Part shown: piece after piece, positions 8,948 through 17,915 of the stretch
Position numbering within the stretch: position 1 is the first letter of the stretch
Layout: every line of letters begins with the position of its first letter
DNA from: Bryobacterales bacterium
GTDB lineage: Bacteria; Acidobacteriota; Terriglobia; Bryobacterales; Bryobacteraceae
NCBI GenBank assembly: GCA_016721425.1
Contig: JADKID010000005.1
Span: forward strand, 434,001 to 498,000
Length of the DNA stretch: 64,000 bases
Direction: 5' to 3'
Notes under the pieces: generated by a model
Databases searched by the model: none
Seen by the model: only the letters and a program-made list of their open reading frames with translations
Told to the model about the DNA's origin: nothing
Position numbers and translations under genes: made by a program

Positions 8948-10260
8948 TGTCTGACTACCGTCGAATCACGATTGCCAAAGCGGGCGAGCATACCGGCGAG
9001 CCCGTGGAGATTGCAGGCTGGCTCTACAACCTCCGCAAGTCCGGCAAAATCATCTTTCCTCTCATCCGGGATGGCAGCGGGACTATCCAGTGCGTGGGCG
9101 TAAAGAGCGCGCTGCCCGAGGATCTGTTTGAAGCGCTGAAGAACCTGACGCAGGAATCATCGGTGATCATCCGCGGAAAGATCCGCGCCGAAGCGCGCGC
9201 CCAGGGCGGATTTGAGATGGACATCGAGGGTGCCGAGATTGTCCAGCGCGTCCCCGAGGAGACACCGTATCCGATCACGCCGAAAGAACATGGGACCGAG
9301 TTTCTGTTTGATCACCGCCATCTGCATCTGCGCAGCCGGCGCCAGCACGCGGTGCTCAAGATCCGCCACGAGATCATCAAGGCGATCCGGGACTACTTCG
9401 ATTCCAACGACTTCACGCTGGTGGACTGCCCCATCTTCACGCCCGCCGCGTGCGAAGGCACAACCACGTTGTTTGAGGTGAACTACTTCGACGAGGAGAA
9501 GGTCTACCTCACGCAGAGCGGCCAGCTCTACAACGAAGCGACAGCGATGGCGTTTGGCAAGACCTACTGCTTTGGCCCGACGTTCCGCGCCGAGAAGTCG
9601 AAGACGCGCCGGCACCTGACGGAGTTCTGGATGGTGGAGCCGGAGATGGCCTACGCCACTTTGGACGACGTGAAGCGCGTGGCCGAAGAGCTGATCGTTT
9701 TCATGGTGGGCCGCGTGCTGGAGAACCGCAAAACGGAGCTCGCCACTCTGGAGCGCGACCTCACAAAGCTGGAGGCCATCAAGGGCCCGTTCCCGCGCAT
9801 CAGCTACGACGATGCCGTGGAGATTCTCAAGAAGAAAGGCAGCGAGATCGTGTGGGGCGGCGATTTCGGCGGCACCGACGAGACACTACTCAGCGAAGAA
9901 TTCGACCGGCCGGTAATGGTGGACCGCTATCCCACCGAGGTGAAGGCCTTCTACTTCGAGACCGATCCGAACCGGCCCGAGGTGGCGCTGGGCGTGGATG
10001 TGATCGCCAGCGAAGGGTACGGCGAGGTGATTGGCGGCGGGCAGAGGGTGCACAGTTACGACACCCTGCTGGAGCGGATCAAGGCGCACAACCTGCCCGA
10101 AGAGGCGTTCCAGTGGTATCTGGATCTGCGCCGCTACGGTAGCGTGCCGCACGCCGGATTTGGCATGGGCGTGGAGCGCGCCGTGGCGTGGCTCTGCGGG
10201 TTGGAGCACATCCGGGAGACCATCGCGTTTCCGCGTATGCTGTACCGCACGCGGCCTTAA
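8947..10260 (+). CDS. asnS: Asparagine--tRNA ligase
   Basis: This class IIb synthetase charges tRNA-Asn with asparagine. The N-terminal OB-fold anticodon-binding domain (about residues 1-115; VEIAGWLYNLRKSGKIIF) is followed by the catalytic domain with motif 2 (FGPTFRAEKSKTRRHLTEFW, near 215-235) and motif 3 (GFGMGVERAVAWLCG near the C-terminus). The RHLTEFWMVEPE version and the compact 437-aa length without a GAD insertion point to AsnRS rather than bacterial AspRS. ATG 8947 is used instead of the TTG one codon earlier. A 5-base gap separates it from the arginase gene. Confidence 0.93.
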   Translation: MSDYRRITIAKAGEHTGEPVEIAGWLYNLRKSGKIIFPLIRDGSGTIQCVGVKSALPEDLFEALKNLTQESSVIIRGKIRAEARAQGGFEMDIEGAEIVQRVPEETPYPITPKEHGTEFLFDHRHLHLRSRRQHAVLKIRHEIIKAIRDYFDSNDFTLVDCPIFTPAACEGTTTLFEVNYFDEEKVYLTQSGQLYNEATAMAFGKTYCFGPTFRAEKSKTRRHLTEFWMVEPEMAYATLDDVKRVAEELIVFMVGRVLENRKTELATLERDLTKLEAIKGPFPRISYDDAVEILKKKGSEIVWGGDFGGTDETLLSEEFDRPVMVDRYPTEVKAFYFETDPNRPEVALGVDVIASEGYGEVIGGGQRVHSYDTLLERIKAHNLPEEAFQWYLDLRRYGSVPHAGFGMGVERAVAWLCGLEHIRETIAFPRMLYRTRP

Positions 10261-10265
10261 ATCCT

Positions 10266-11177
10266 ATGAAGAAGACGATTGCGATACTCGGAGCGCCGCT
10301 CGATCTCGGCGCCGGGCGTAGGGGCGTCGATATGGGGCCTTCGGCGTTGCGCGTGGCGAACCTCAATGCGCGCCTGCACTCGATCGGCTGCAAGGTGGAG
10401 GACTTGGGCAACGTCTCCGTGGAGCAGGCCGAGAGCTCTCGCGTGGGGCCTGCCAGCGCGCGGTATCTCAAGGCGATTGCCGCCACTTGCGATGCCCTGG
10501 CCCGGCGCGTGGAAAAGGCGGCCGGCCAGGGGAAGTTTCCGCTGGTGCTGGGCGGCGATCACTCCATCGCCGTCGGGACCATCAGCGGGATGGCTCAGCA
10601 TTTTCGCAAGAAACAGCAGAAGTTGGGCGTCATCTGGCTGGACGCGCACACGGACATGAATACTCCGGAGACGTCGCCCTCCGGCAACGTACACGGCATG
10701 CCGCTGGCGTGTCTGGTGGGTGAGGGACCGCGGGCATTGACGCACCTCTACGGCGTGTCGCCGCAGGTGGATCCCAAGAATGTGGTGCTGATCGGCATCC
10801 GCGACGTGGATATCACCGAGAAACCTGTCGTACAGAAGAGCGGCGTCCGCGTCTTCACCATGCGCGACATCGATGAGCGAGGCATGAGGGCGGTGATGCA
10901 GGAGGCTCTGCAGATCGCCTCCGCCGGCACCGCGGGTGTGCATCTTTCGCTCGACATGGACGGCGTGGATCCGGACGAAGCGCCGGGCGTTGGTACGCCG
11001 GTGCGCGGCGGTTTCTCTTACCGCGAGGCGCACCTGGCCATGGAGATCCTGAGCGATTCCCACAAGCTGACGTCGATGGAAGTGGTGGAGGTGAATCCCG
11101 TGCTCGACACTGCTAACCGAACCGCACTGCTAGCCGTCGAACTGGTGATGTCGGCGATGGGAAAGAGGATTCTGTGA
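10266..11177 (+). CDS. rocF: Arginase
   Basis: A 303-residue ureohydrolase that would split arginine into ornithine and urea. The di-manganese ligands are all visible: GGDHS at residues 96-100, DAHTDMN from Asp126, and SLDMDGVDP with Asp230 and Asp232. The N-terminus ILGAPLDLGAGRRGVDMGP and the C-terminal MEVVEVNPVLD match arginases better than agmatinases. A P5C dehydrogenase gene at 56.4 kb could handle the downstream glutamate semialdehyde, but it is not linked in an operon. The last four bases (GTGA) are shared with the ddl start codon, so coupling is likely. Confidence 0.92.
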   Translation: MKKTIAILGAPLDLGAGRRGVDMGPSALRVANLNARLHSIGCKVEDLGNVSVEQAESSRVGPASARYLKAIAATCDALARRVEKAAGQGKFPLVLGGDHSIAVGTISGMAQHFRKKQQKLGVIWLDAHTDMNTPETSPSGNVHGMPLACLVGEGPRALTHLYGVSPQVDPKNVVLIGIRDVDITEKPVVQKSGVRVFTMRDIDERGMRAVMQEALQIASAGTAGVHLSLDMDGVDPDEAPGVGTPVRGGFSYREAHLAMEILSDSHKLTSMEVVEVNPVLDTANRTALLAVELVMSAMGKRIL

Positions 11178-12178
11178 GCAAATGCAGGGTGGCCGTAATC
11201 TATGGCGGCCGCAGCGGCGAGCACGAAGTGTCGGTGCGATCCGGGCAGGCGATTCTCAACGCGCTGCGGCCGGAGGACTACGAAGCGGTGCCGATCTTCA
11301 TCACGAAGGAAGGCAAGTGGGAGCCGGGTCCGATTCTGCCGGAGCCGGGCGCCAACCCGGGAATCGACGTGGTGTTTCCCGTGCTGCACGGCACGTTTGG
11401 CGAAGACGGCACCATGCAGGGCCTGCTGGAGATGGCGGACCTGCCCTATGTGGGGCCGGGCGTCTTTGCGTCTTCCGCCTCGATGGACAAGGAACACACC
11501 AAGCGGCTTTGCGTGGAGCGCGGCCTGCCGGTGGTGGAATACGAAGTGCTCCACACGGGCAACCCGCACACGGAACTCGATTGGGAGAAGGAGATCGCGC
11601 GCATCGAGGCGCGCTTCGAATACCCGCTATTCGTCAAGCCGTGTAATCTGGGCAGCTCCGTTGGCATTTCGAAGGCGCGCGACCGCGCCGGGCTCCGCGC
11701 CGCCATTGAGGAAGCGGCGAAGTACGATTTGAAAGTGCTGGTAGAGAGATCGATCATTGGGCAGGAGTTTGAGTGCTCCGTGATCGGCAACTACCGGCCG
11801 CAGGCGTCGCCGCCGTGCGAGATTCTGCCCTCGCAGGATTTCTACGACTACAACGACAAGTACGTGCTGGGCACCGCCGGCACCAGCCTGACACCCAACG
11901 TGCCCGCGGAGACGATCGAAGAGATTCAGCGCCTGGCTGTGGAGTGCTTCCGCGCGCTGGATTGCATGGGCATGGCGCGCGTGGATTTCCTGCTGGAGCG
12001 GGCCACCGGCCGCCTCTACATCAACGAGATCAACACCATTCCCGGATTCACGTCCATCAGCATGTATCCGAAGATGTGGGAGCACGCCGGCCTGCCGTTC
12101 GACATGCTGGTTGACATGCTGCTGCATCTGGCGATGGAACGCCACGAACTGCGCAAAGCGCTGCGGTACGAGCGCTGA
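11174..12178 (+). CDS. ddl: D-alanine--D-alanine ligase
   Basis: This cytoplasmic ATP-grasp enzyme makes the D-Ala-D-Ala dipeptide of peptidoglycan. The N-terminal YGGRSGEHEVSVRSG is the classic Ddl signature. HGTFGEDGTMQGLLEMADLPYVG follows near residues 75-97, then the ATP-grasp core with PLFVKPCNLGSSVGI near 155 and the metal-binding RVDFLLE and YINEINTIPGFT near 270-300. Start is GTG 11174, overlapping rocF by 4 bases. The stop overlaps the next ATG by one base. Length 334 aa is slightly longer than the ~306 aa of E. coli DdlB but within the family range. Confidence 0.95.
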   Translation: MSKCRVAVIYGGRSGEHEVSVRSGQAILNALRPEDYEAVPIFITKEGKWEPGPILPEPGANPGIDVVFPVLHGTFGEDGTMQGLLEMADLPYVGPGVFASSASMDKEHTKRLCVERGLPVVEYEVLHTGNPHTELDWEKEIARIEARFEYPLFVKPCNLGSSVGISKARDRAGLRAAIEEAAKYDLKVLVERSIIGQEFECSVIGNYRPQASPPCEILPSQDFYDYNDKYVLGTAGTSLTPNVPAETIEEIQRLAVECFRALDCMGMARVDFLLERATGRLYINEINTIPGFTSISMYPKMWEHAGLPFDMLVDMLLHLAMERHELRKALRYER

Positions 12179-13677
12179 TGCGGAGGCTGGCCGTACTGCT
12201 TTGCCTCTGCCTGGCGACGCTCCGCGCACAACAGAGCAAACCGCCGGATACGGACGAGCTGGAGCGGGAACTGAAACGGTTCCTCGGCGTATTCCTGATC
12301 GCCAGCGAGCAGGCAGCCGATGCCGTCGATCCAGATAGCGCCTACTATGGCGGCGCCATACCGGGCATGCTGCGCCGGCTGGACCCCCACTCCGTGTTCT
12401 TCGACAAGGACCAGTTCCAGCAGTTGCAGGAGATGGAGCGCAGCGTCAGTAAGGGGTTTGGCAGCATCGTCAGCGTATTGCCGGGTCGCGTGATTGTCCT
12501 GCAGACCATGCCCGGATCGCCATCGCAGAAGGCCGGGCTATCGCCGGGTGACGAGATTGTCGGCATCAACAACATTGCGCTGGCGCGGCTGGAGCTCGAC
12601 CAACTGGTGCAAGTGTTGGGGATGACCCGGCAACGGGAAGCGCAGTTGCTGGTACGGCGGCAGGGCACGGCCAAGCTGATGCAATTCACGATGACGCCCG
12701 AGGAGCTGCAATCGCCGAGTGTGGACCGCAGTTTTCTGCTTGCGCCCGGTTTTGGCTATGTCCGGGCAACGAGCTTTGATCCCAACACGGCAACGCTGGT
12801 GCAGGAGGCGATTGAAAGTATCGGCGGCGCCAAGCTCAAGGGCCTGGTGCTGGACCTGCGCGATAACCCGGGCGGAGTCCTGCAGGCCGGGCTTGCCACC
12901 GCGGCATTGTTTTTGAAGCCCGGCACACGGATCCTGAGCGCACGCGGCCGCAGCGCCACCACCGAGGATGTGGACGTACCGAAAGACGCGCACCCTTACG
13001 AATTCGCGCTGGCGGTGCTGGTGAACGCGAAGACTGCCAGCGCAGCGGAGATCGTCGCGGGCGCCATGCAGGATCATGACCGCGCGCAGATTCTCGGCGA
13101 GACCACCTTCGGCAAGGGATTGGTCCAACGGGTGTTTCCGCTGAGCGACCGGACGGGCCTGGCGCTGACAACGGCCTTCTACTACACGCCCAGCGGCCGC
13201 AGCATTCAGAAGCCGCTCCAGGACAATGAACTGGCCGCGGCCACCCGCATGGGCGAACGGCCGAAGTTTCAGACGGATCAGGGCCGGACTGTGCTGGGCG
13301 GCGGGGGCATCGAGCCGGACGAGACCGTGCTGCCGCCGCGGCCGGGCAGGCTCCGCATCGTGATGGAGACGTCCGGCAGTTATTCCGCCTTCGCGACCGA
13401 GTGGCTGGTGCTCCACCGCGCCGACGTGAAGCGTGAGATGGAGATCACGGCGGCCATGCTGGACGATTTCCAGCTCTTCCTCTCACGCCGCAACATCCGG
13501 CCCGGGCTGAGCGAATGGAGCGCGGAACGAGAGTACATCCGCAGGCGCCTGAAGCAGGAGATCCTGAACCAGGGCATCGGCGTGGCGGCAGGCGACGAGA
13601 TCGAAATGAGGGATGACCCGGTGGTGCGGCGAGCCTTAGCGCTGTTCGCGGCGCAGGCCGAGCAACAGAAGCGCTAG
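12178..13677 (+). CDS. S41 family C-terminal processing protease with PDZ domain
   Basis: A 499-residue secreted or periplasmic serine protease. A signal peptide (MRRLAVLLCLCLATLRAQ) is followed by an N-terminal helical region, a PDZ domain around residues 90-165 (VIVLQTMPGSPSQKAGLSPGDEIVGIN) and the S41 catalytic domain. The Ser-Lys dyad is inferred as Ser288 in NAKTASAAEIV and Lys313 in ETTFGKGLVQ. The GLVLDLRDNPGGVL motif near residue 225 is typical of tail-specific proteases. The C-terminal ~100 residues are helical and less conserved. Its last 42 bases overlap the convergent YfhO-like gene. Confidence 0.92.
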   Translation: MRRLAVLLCLCLATLRAQQSKPPDTDELERELKRFLGVFLIASEQAADAVDPDSAYYGGAIPGMLRRLDPHSVFFDKDQFQQLQEMERSVSKGFGSIVSVLPGRVIVLQTMPGSPSQKAGLSPGDEIVGINNIALARLELDQLVQVLGMTRQREAQLLVRRQGTAKLMQFTMTPEELQSPSVDRSFLLAPGFGYVRATSFDPNTATLVQEAIESIGGAKLKGLVLDLRDNPGGVLQAGLATAALFLKPGTRILSARGRSATTEDVDVPKDAHPYEFALAVLVNAKTASAAEIVAGAMQDHDRAQILGETTFGKGLVQRVFPLSDRTGLALTTAFYYTPSGRSIQKPLQDNELAAATRMGERPKFQTDQGRTVLGGGGIEPDETVLPPRPGRLRIVMETSGSYSAFATEWLVLHRADVKREMEITAAMLDDFQLFLSRRNIRPGLSEWSAEREYIRRRLKQEILNQGIGVAAGDEIEMRDDPVVRRALALFAAQAEQQKR

Positions 13678-15525
13678 CGCGGCCAGCCCGCTGACGGCCG
13701 CGCCAAAAGCGAAGTGCTGCGTTTCAAACGCAAAGACCACTTCATGTTGGCCCGCGGGCACCACCGCGCCGATGAGCGCATGATCCACGCGCAGCACCTC
13801 CACCGCTTGTCCGTCCACGCTGGCCTGCCAGCCGGGGTAGTAGGCGTTCGTAACCTTCAACAGGCTGGGGGAGGCGGCGCTGTATTGCACGCGCGCCCCC
13901 TGCTCAGTGACAGTGGTGGAGAGCACGCGCGCCTGCGGGTCCTGATGCACGCCGGTAAATGGAACCTGCACAAGCGCAACGCGCGCCGGATCCAGCATCT
14001 CCAAACGGCCACGCGAATCGGCCGGTGACGCCACGCCAACCACCTCGGGTGCGAAATAGGCGCGCGGGAGAACTCCTTCGTTGCCGGTGACCTTTTCGTC
14101 TTTGGGAGAGACCACCAGCGCCGCGCTCACGCCATCGATGAGGCGCTCATTCTTCAGCGCGGCGGTGCGGTAGTCCCGCCATGCGGCCAGCGACAGCGGG
14201 TTGTAGCCGCCTGAGCTTTCCACATGGGTCAGCATGGGACTGTTCATGGAGCCGAACAGCGCAAAGCGCGGCGGAATCTCAATCCGGTAGCCCTGAGGGA
14301 ACGTGGCGCCCACCTTGCGGAGGGCCTCCTCACCTTCACCGGACATGGCCTGATAGGACGTGCGGGCGTAGGCCAGCGGGTTGTACCAGGAGTTGCAGGC
14401 GCAGAGATCGAGGGCAAACAGCCCGATCAGCAGAAAGCCGAGCCACTCCTGCCGCCAGTGGGTCTCCGCCTCGATGACGCCAAAGGCAGCCAGGATGGAG
14501 AGACCGAGGGCGGCGGCGAAGAAGTGATCGGCGGAATGGAGCAGAGAGAGGATCAGCGGCACTCCGATGAGAAGCGCTGCGGGCAGGCGGATGTCTCTCC
14601 TGCGGAGAGCAAAACCGGCGAGCGGCAGCAGCAGCAGGCCGCTGTAGAGGTAGGTCTGGGTGAGATCGCCATGGCCCTGATAGATGCCGGTGAAGATGCC
14701 TAGCGCGTTGGGCCAGAGCAGCGTGGCGAGCGTCCCAAGGCTGAGGGGCGAGAAGAAGCGCTCGGGCTGCGACTGGCTCCAAAGCGTAATGGCAGGCAGC
14801 CAAACCACCGAGGCCAGCGCGAGGGAGGCCAGCGCCACCGCGGCGAGGCCGGCCGCATCGAGCCGCCGCCAAGCCGCGAACAGCACGAGCGCGACGAGAG
14901 CCACGACGCCGGAGCTCAGGCTGCCGGTGAGGAAGCAACAGCCGGCCACGGCCGCCACGCGCGCCAGCCACACAACGCGCGAATCCACACCCGCGCGTTC
15001 ATAGCAGTACAACAACCAAGGCAGCAAAGCAGCAGCCTGCAACATCCCGACGTGCGAGCTGTGCGAGGCAAAGTAGCCGCCCAATCCGTAGCTGAGCGCG
15101 CCGGCCAGCGCGGCTGGTGCGTGCCCCGTAAGCCGCCGGAGCAGGAGGAACGCTCCGCTGAGCGCGATCAGCGCGTGGAGCACGATCTCAATCTGGATTG
15201 CCAGCGGGCTGACGCCGACGAGGAAGAAGGGCCAGTTCAGCGGATAAAATCCACCCGTCTGCGGGTCGGAGAGAACTGGAAAGCCAGCTAGGACGTAGTT
15301 TGTCCAATGGGGCAGGTGCCCGGCCTTGAGCTGATCGCTGAAGAACTGCTGCGCCGGGTAGTGCAGGTCCACGGCGTTCCACTGGATGGTGGCGTCGGGC
15401 GCCAGCAGCGGAGACCAGTAGAAGACCAGCAGGATGAAAGCGAAGGCAGCGCCCCAGCGCCAGCCGCTGAGCGGGGCGGGCGTGCCGGTGGCGGCCGCAT
15501 CGGAAGAACCCTTTTGTCTTGCCAT
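13636..15525 (-). CDS. YfhO-like polytopic membrane protein
   Basis: The 629-residue protein starts with a short polar N-terminus and has about 12 hydrophobic segments through residue ~390, then a soluble region and a last transmembrane helix at about 600-620. The pattern, with a loop LHYPAQQFFSDQLKAGHLPHW after the first helix, resembles the YfhO/GT-C-like family, whose members take part in lipid-linked glycosylation of teichoic acids or unknown glycans. The C-terminal soluble part contains YYPGWQASVDGQAVEV, a sequence typical of YfhO-family tails. The substrate is unknown here. It overlaps the S41 protease tail to tail by 42 bases. Confidence 0.78.
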   Translation of the reverse strand: MARQKGSSDAAATGTPAPLSGWRWGAAFAFILLVFYWSPLLAPDATIQWNAVDLHYPAQQFFSDQLKAGHLPHWTNYVLAGFPVLSDPQTGGFYPLNWPFFLVGVSPLAIQIEIVLHALIALSGAFLLLRRLTGHAPAALAGALSYGLGGYFASHSSHVGMLQAAALLPWLLYCYERAGVDSRVVWLARVAAVAGCCFLTGSLSSGVVALVALVLFAAWRRLDAAGLAAVALASLALASVVWLPAITLWSQSQPERFFSPLSLGTLATLLWPNALGIFTGIYQGHGDLTQTYLYSGLLLLPLAGFALRRRDIRLPAALLIGVPLILSLLHSADHFFAAALGLSILAAFGVIEAETHWRQEWLGFLLIGLFALDLCACNSWYNPLAYARTSYQAMSGEGEEALRKVGATFPQGYRIEIPPRFALFGSMNSPMLTHVESSGGYNPLSLAAWRDYRTAALKNERLIDGVSAALVVSPKDEKVTGNEGVLPRAYFAPEVVGVASPADSRGRLEMLDPARVALVQVPFTGVHQDPQARVLSTTVTEQGARVQYSAASPSLLKVTNAYYPGWQASVDGQAVEVLRVDHALIGAVVPAGQHEVVFAFETQHFAFGAAVSGLAALALLLLGLRREQR

Positions 15526-15551
15526 GAAAACACCGATTTTACCATCGGGCC

Positions 15552-15920
15552 TCAGATGCCTCGCAGCCGGGCGATCCGTTGCCGGCGGCGGCGTTCAGCC
15601 TGGAGCACCTGGCGCTCGTCCATGCCGAAGTAGTGGGCCACTTCGTGCCAGATGGTTTCGCGGACCAGATCGCGAAGTTCAACTTCGTTGCGGGCGCTTC
15701 GCTCGTGCGGGCCTTGATAGATGGTGATGCGGTCCGGCATGGCGTAGGGCTCGGCCACGCTGCGATGGATCATCGGACGGCCTTCATACAACCCCAGCAA
15801 CCCGGGCCGCGGCGGCTCCTGCTCCACCACGAAGACCAGGTTGGTGAGTTGCGCGCGGAACCGGCGCGGCACCACCGACATGCACTCTTCCACCAGCTGA
15901 TCGAATTCGCGCGAGGTCAT
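15552..15920 (-). CDS. Metallopeptidase family protein (zincin, DUF1025 / MMP-type)
   Basis: A small 122-residue protein with a HEVAH zinc motif (His92, Glu93, His96) followed by FGMDERQ, whose Asp could be the third ligand. The N-terminal region EECMSVVPRRFRAQLTNLVFVVE matches the minimal-zincin family (PF06262). Members resemble a reduced metalloprotease, and their substrates are not known. It lies 26 bases from the YfhO-like gene on the same strand and diverges from the 2Fe-2S protein gene with 31 bases between start codons. Confidence 0.85.
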   Translation of the reverse strand: MTSREFDQLVEECMSVVPRRFRAQLTNLVFVVEQEPPRPGLLGLYEGRPMIHRSVAEPYAMPDRITIYQGPHERSARNEVELRDLVRETIWHEVAHYFGMDERQVLQAERRRRQRIARLRGI

Positions 15921-15951
15921 CGGATAGTCTTAGTGTAGTGAGGACGCACCC

Positions 15952-16344
15952 GTGAATCTGAAAATTGTGGACGCGCTCGGCATCGGCACGTTGAAGCGCC
16001 ATATTTTCCTGTGCGCGGATCAGACGAAGCCGAAATGCTGCTCACTGGAAGACGGGCAGCGTTCGTGGGAGTTCCTGAAAGTGCGCATGAGCGAACTCGG
16101 GCTGACGCAGGGCCCGGGAGCCACGTTCCGCACAAAGGCAAACTGCCTGAGAGTCTGCGAGCACGGCCCCGTCGCCGTTGTCTATCCGGAGGGCGTGTGG
16201 TACCACAGCGCCACGCCGGAAGTGCTGGAGCGGATCATCCAGGAGCACCTGATCGGCGGATGCCCCGTGGAGGAATTTGTGCTGGCGCTTGATCCGCTGC
16301 TACCAGGTGCCCATGCGCAGCACCATGGCGATGGAGAACGATAG
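15952..16344 (+). CDS. Thioredoxin-like (2Fe-2S) ferredoxin domain protein
   Basis: A 130-residue protein with the fold of NuoE-like and plant-type thioredoxin ferredoxins. Candidate cluster ligands are Cys21 (HIFLCADQ), Cys29 or Cys30 (KPKCC), Cys65 (KANCLRVC) and Cys69. The tail HGPVAVVYPEGVWY is very typical of this family. It probably acts as a cytoplasmic one-electron carrier, with unknown partner. The start codon is GTG 15952. The final 45 bases overlap the convergent secreted protein gene, and the C-terminal extension AHAQHHGDGER may owe its sequence to that overlap. Confidence 0.85.
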   Translation: MNLKIVDALGIGTLKRHIFLCADQTKPKCCSLEDGQRSWEFLKVRMSELGLTQGPGATFRTKANCLRVCEHGPVAVVYPEGVWYHSATPEVLERIIQEHLIGGCPVEEFVLALDPLLPGAHAQHHGDGER

Positions 16345-17772
16345 CCCGTCGTTGTACCGGTGCCCGTTCATCGGCGGATTCCAGCTCTTCCGATACTCCA
16401 AACTCGCCAGGCGTAGCGCGAACGCGGGATGGAGCCGCACATCCACGCCGCCGCCAACGGACAACGCTAGCGAGTTGGAATCCGTGGTGGAGGTGTACTC
16501 GGGTTTGGGGACCGCCGCCTGGCTCCCCTTCTGCCGGGCAGCCAGCGCGAGCGTTTCACGCAGTTCCGGATAGAGCTGTTCCTGCGTGATCTTCATGCCG
16601 CCCATCAGGAACTGAGCGTAAGGGCTCCACCGTCCATCCGGCCGGAACCTCCACCTGGGTCCGGTCAGATAGGTGAGCGTGTCCCCGCTCCGGTCCTTCT
16701 CCAGGCCCAGAAGATTGCAGCCGGAGACGTCGACTACCCACTGCAACTGATCCACGATGCGGAGGGCGCCCTCCGCGCCTCCGCCCAGGCAAGGTGTCGT
16801 GCGGCTGCTCTGGAAGAAAACAGGGCGGATGTAAGTGCTGCCCTCAAAGCCGGCTATGCCGAACTCGCCCTGCAGCTCTTTGGGCGCGAGTGCAGATGGA
16901 GATATCGTCCCTCCGCGCTGCTCCACCAGATAGCTGGTGAGTAGAGGAGAGAAGGCGCCAGGCCGCGAATCACGAGCCCACGGCACCTTAAAACGCATCA
17001 TGTTGGCCCAGGAGCGAGTCGGGTTCAGCGTACCCCGAACCAAGACGCGCAGCACCGGGTTCTGTACATGCTCTTCGAAGCGCTTGATGACCAGATGATC
17101 CAGTGCATCTTCGGCAATCATCCAACCGAAGCCAACGGCCGGCGTGATGACATGATCCACAATGCCCTGTTGGGGCCAGACCGATTGGACTTTGCCGATA
17201 GACGCTTCGCTGTAGGGCCCAATCTCAAACATCGCACTGTAGGCGAAAGAGAATGCCGTGGCGCGAAGCCGGCTGCGCCAATATTCGGGATTGGCGCCAA
17301 ACTCGACGCCGAGATAGCGCCCGTCATTCTGCGCCCAAATGAATCCCGCCACGGAGCCTTGCATCGGATGGCCGACGTAATTGACGTAGAACGGATCCCC
17401 GTCAGACCAGCCATGGAGATTGCCCGCCGCGTGCGCCCATCCAGAGAAAAATGGCCCTTTCATGCCCTCCCGCGTGCCCGGCTCGGTGGCCAGACGGAAC
17501 GAATGTTGAAGCGTGGAGAATACGAGGGAATCCCTCATAAGACCGGCCCAGTCTACCGTGGAGGTCCCGCCCGGCTTCAGCCAAGGCTCCCGGGGCTTGA
17601 CCGGAGCAACCACAACAGGGCGAATATAAGACGCAGGTGCGGGTGCGACACCGCCGGCGCTGTTGGGATCCTTGCCCTCGCTTGCATTCGCATCCCCAAT
17701 TGTCTGCGCGAACACGCCGGGAACACTGAGGACAAGAAGGAGACACGTTAATACGTGTTCATGAAGGACCAT
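16300..17772 (-). CDS. Secreted hypothetical protein, probable outer-membrane beta-barrel C-terminus
   Basis: I do not recognise a named family. The 490-residue product starts with a signal peptide (MVLHEHVLTCLLLVLSVPGVFAQ). The middle has GW/FW-rich segments (SGWAHAAGNLHGW, FYVNYVGHPMQGSVAGFIW). The last ~200 residues alternate in a way that resembles an acidobacterial outer-membrane beta-barrel, ending in FSIAMVLRMGTW. The ATG at 17772 is chosen because it begins the signal peptide. An in-frame start 36 bases upstream is possible and neither has a good ribosome site. It overlaps the ferredoxin-like gene tail to tail by 45 bases. Confidence 0.6.
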   Translation of the reverse strand: MVLHEHVLTCLLLVLSVPGVFAQTIGDANASEGKDPNSAGGVAPAPASYIRPVVVAPVKPREPWLKPGGTSTVDWAGLMRDSLVFSTLQHSFRLATEPGTREGMKGPFFSGWAHAAGNLHGWSDGDPFYVNYVGHPMQGSVAGFIWAQNDGRYLGVEFGANPEYWRSRLRATAFSFAYSAMFEIGPYSEASIGKVQSVWPQQGIVDHVITPAVGFGWMIAEDALDHLVIKRFEEHVQNPVLRVLVRGTLNPTRSWANMMRFKVPWARDSRPGAFSPLLTSYLVEQRGGTISPSALAPKELQGEFGIAGFEGSTYIRPVFFQSSRTTPCLGGGAEGALRIVDQLQWVVDVSGCNLLGLEKDRSGDTLTYLTGPRWRFRPDGRWSPYAQFLMGGMKITQEQLYPELRETLALAARQKGSQAAVPKPEYTSTTDSNSLALSVGGGVDVRLHPAFALRLASLEYRKSWNPPMNGHRYNDGLSFSIAMVLRMGTW

Positions 17773-17915
17773 AACTATAGTATGCCAATTGGATTTCACC
17801 CGGACCATCCGTTCTGCGAAATTCGGACCTTGCTGGTAAATCGCCGCGGCCTCGCACCCGGCGTTTGAATCTGCTATAACTGCAAGGACGTTACCGGGCA
17901 GTGCCGGAGGTACGT

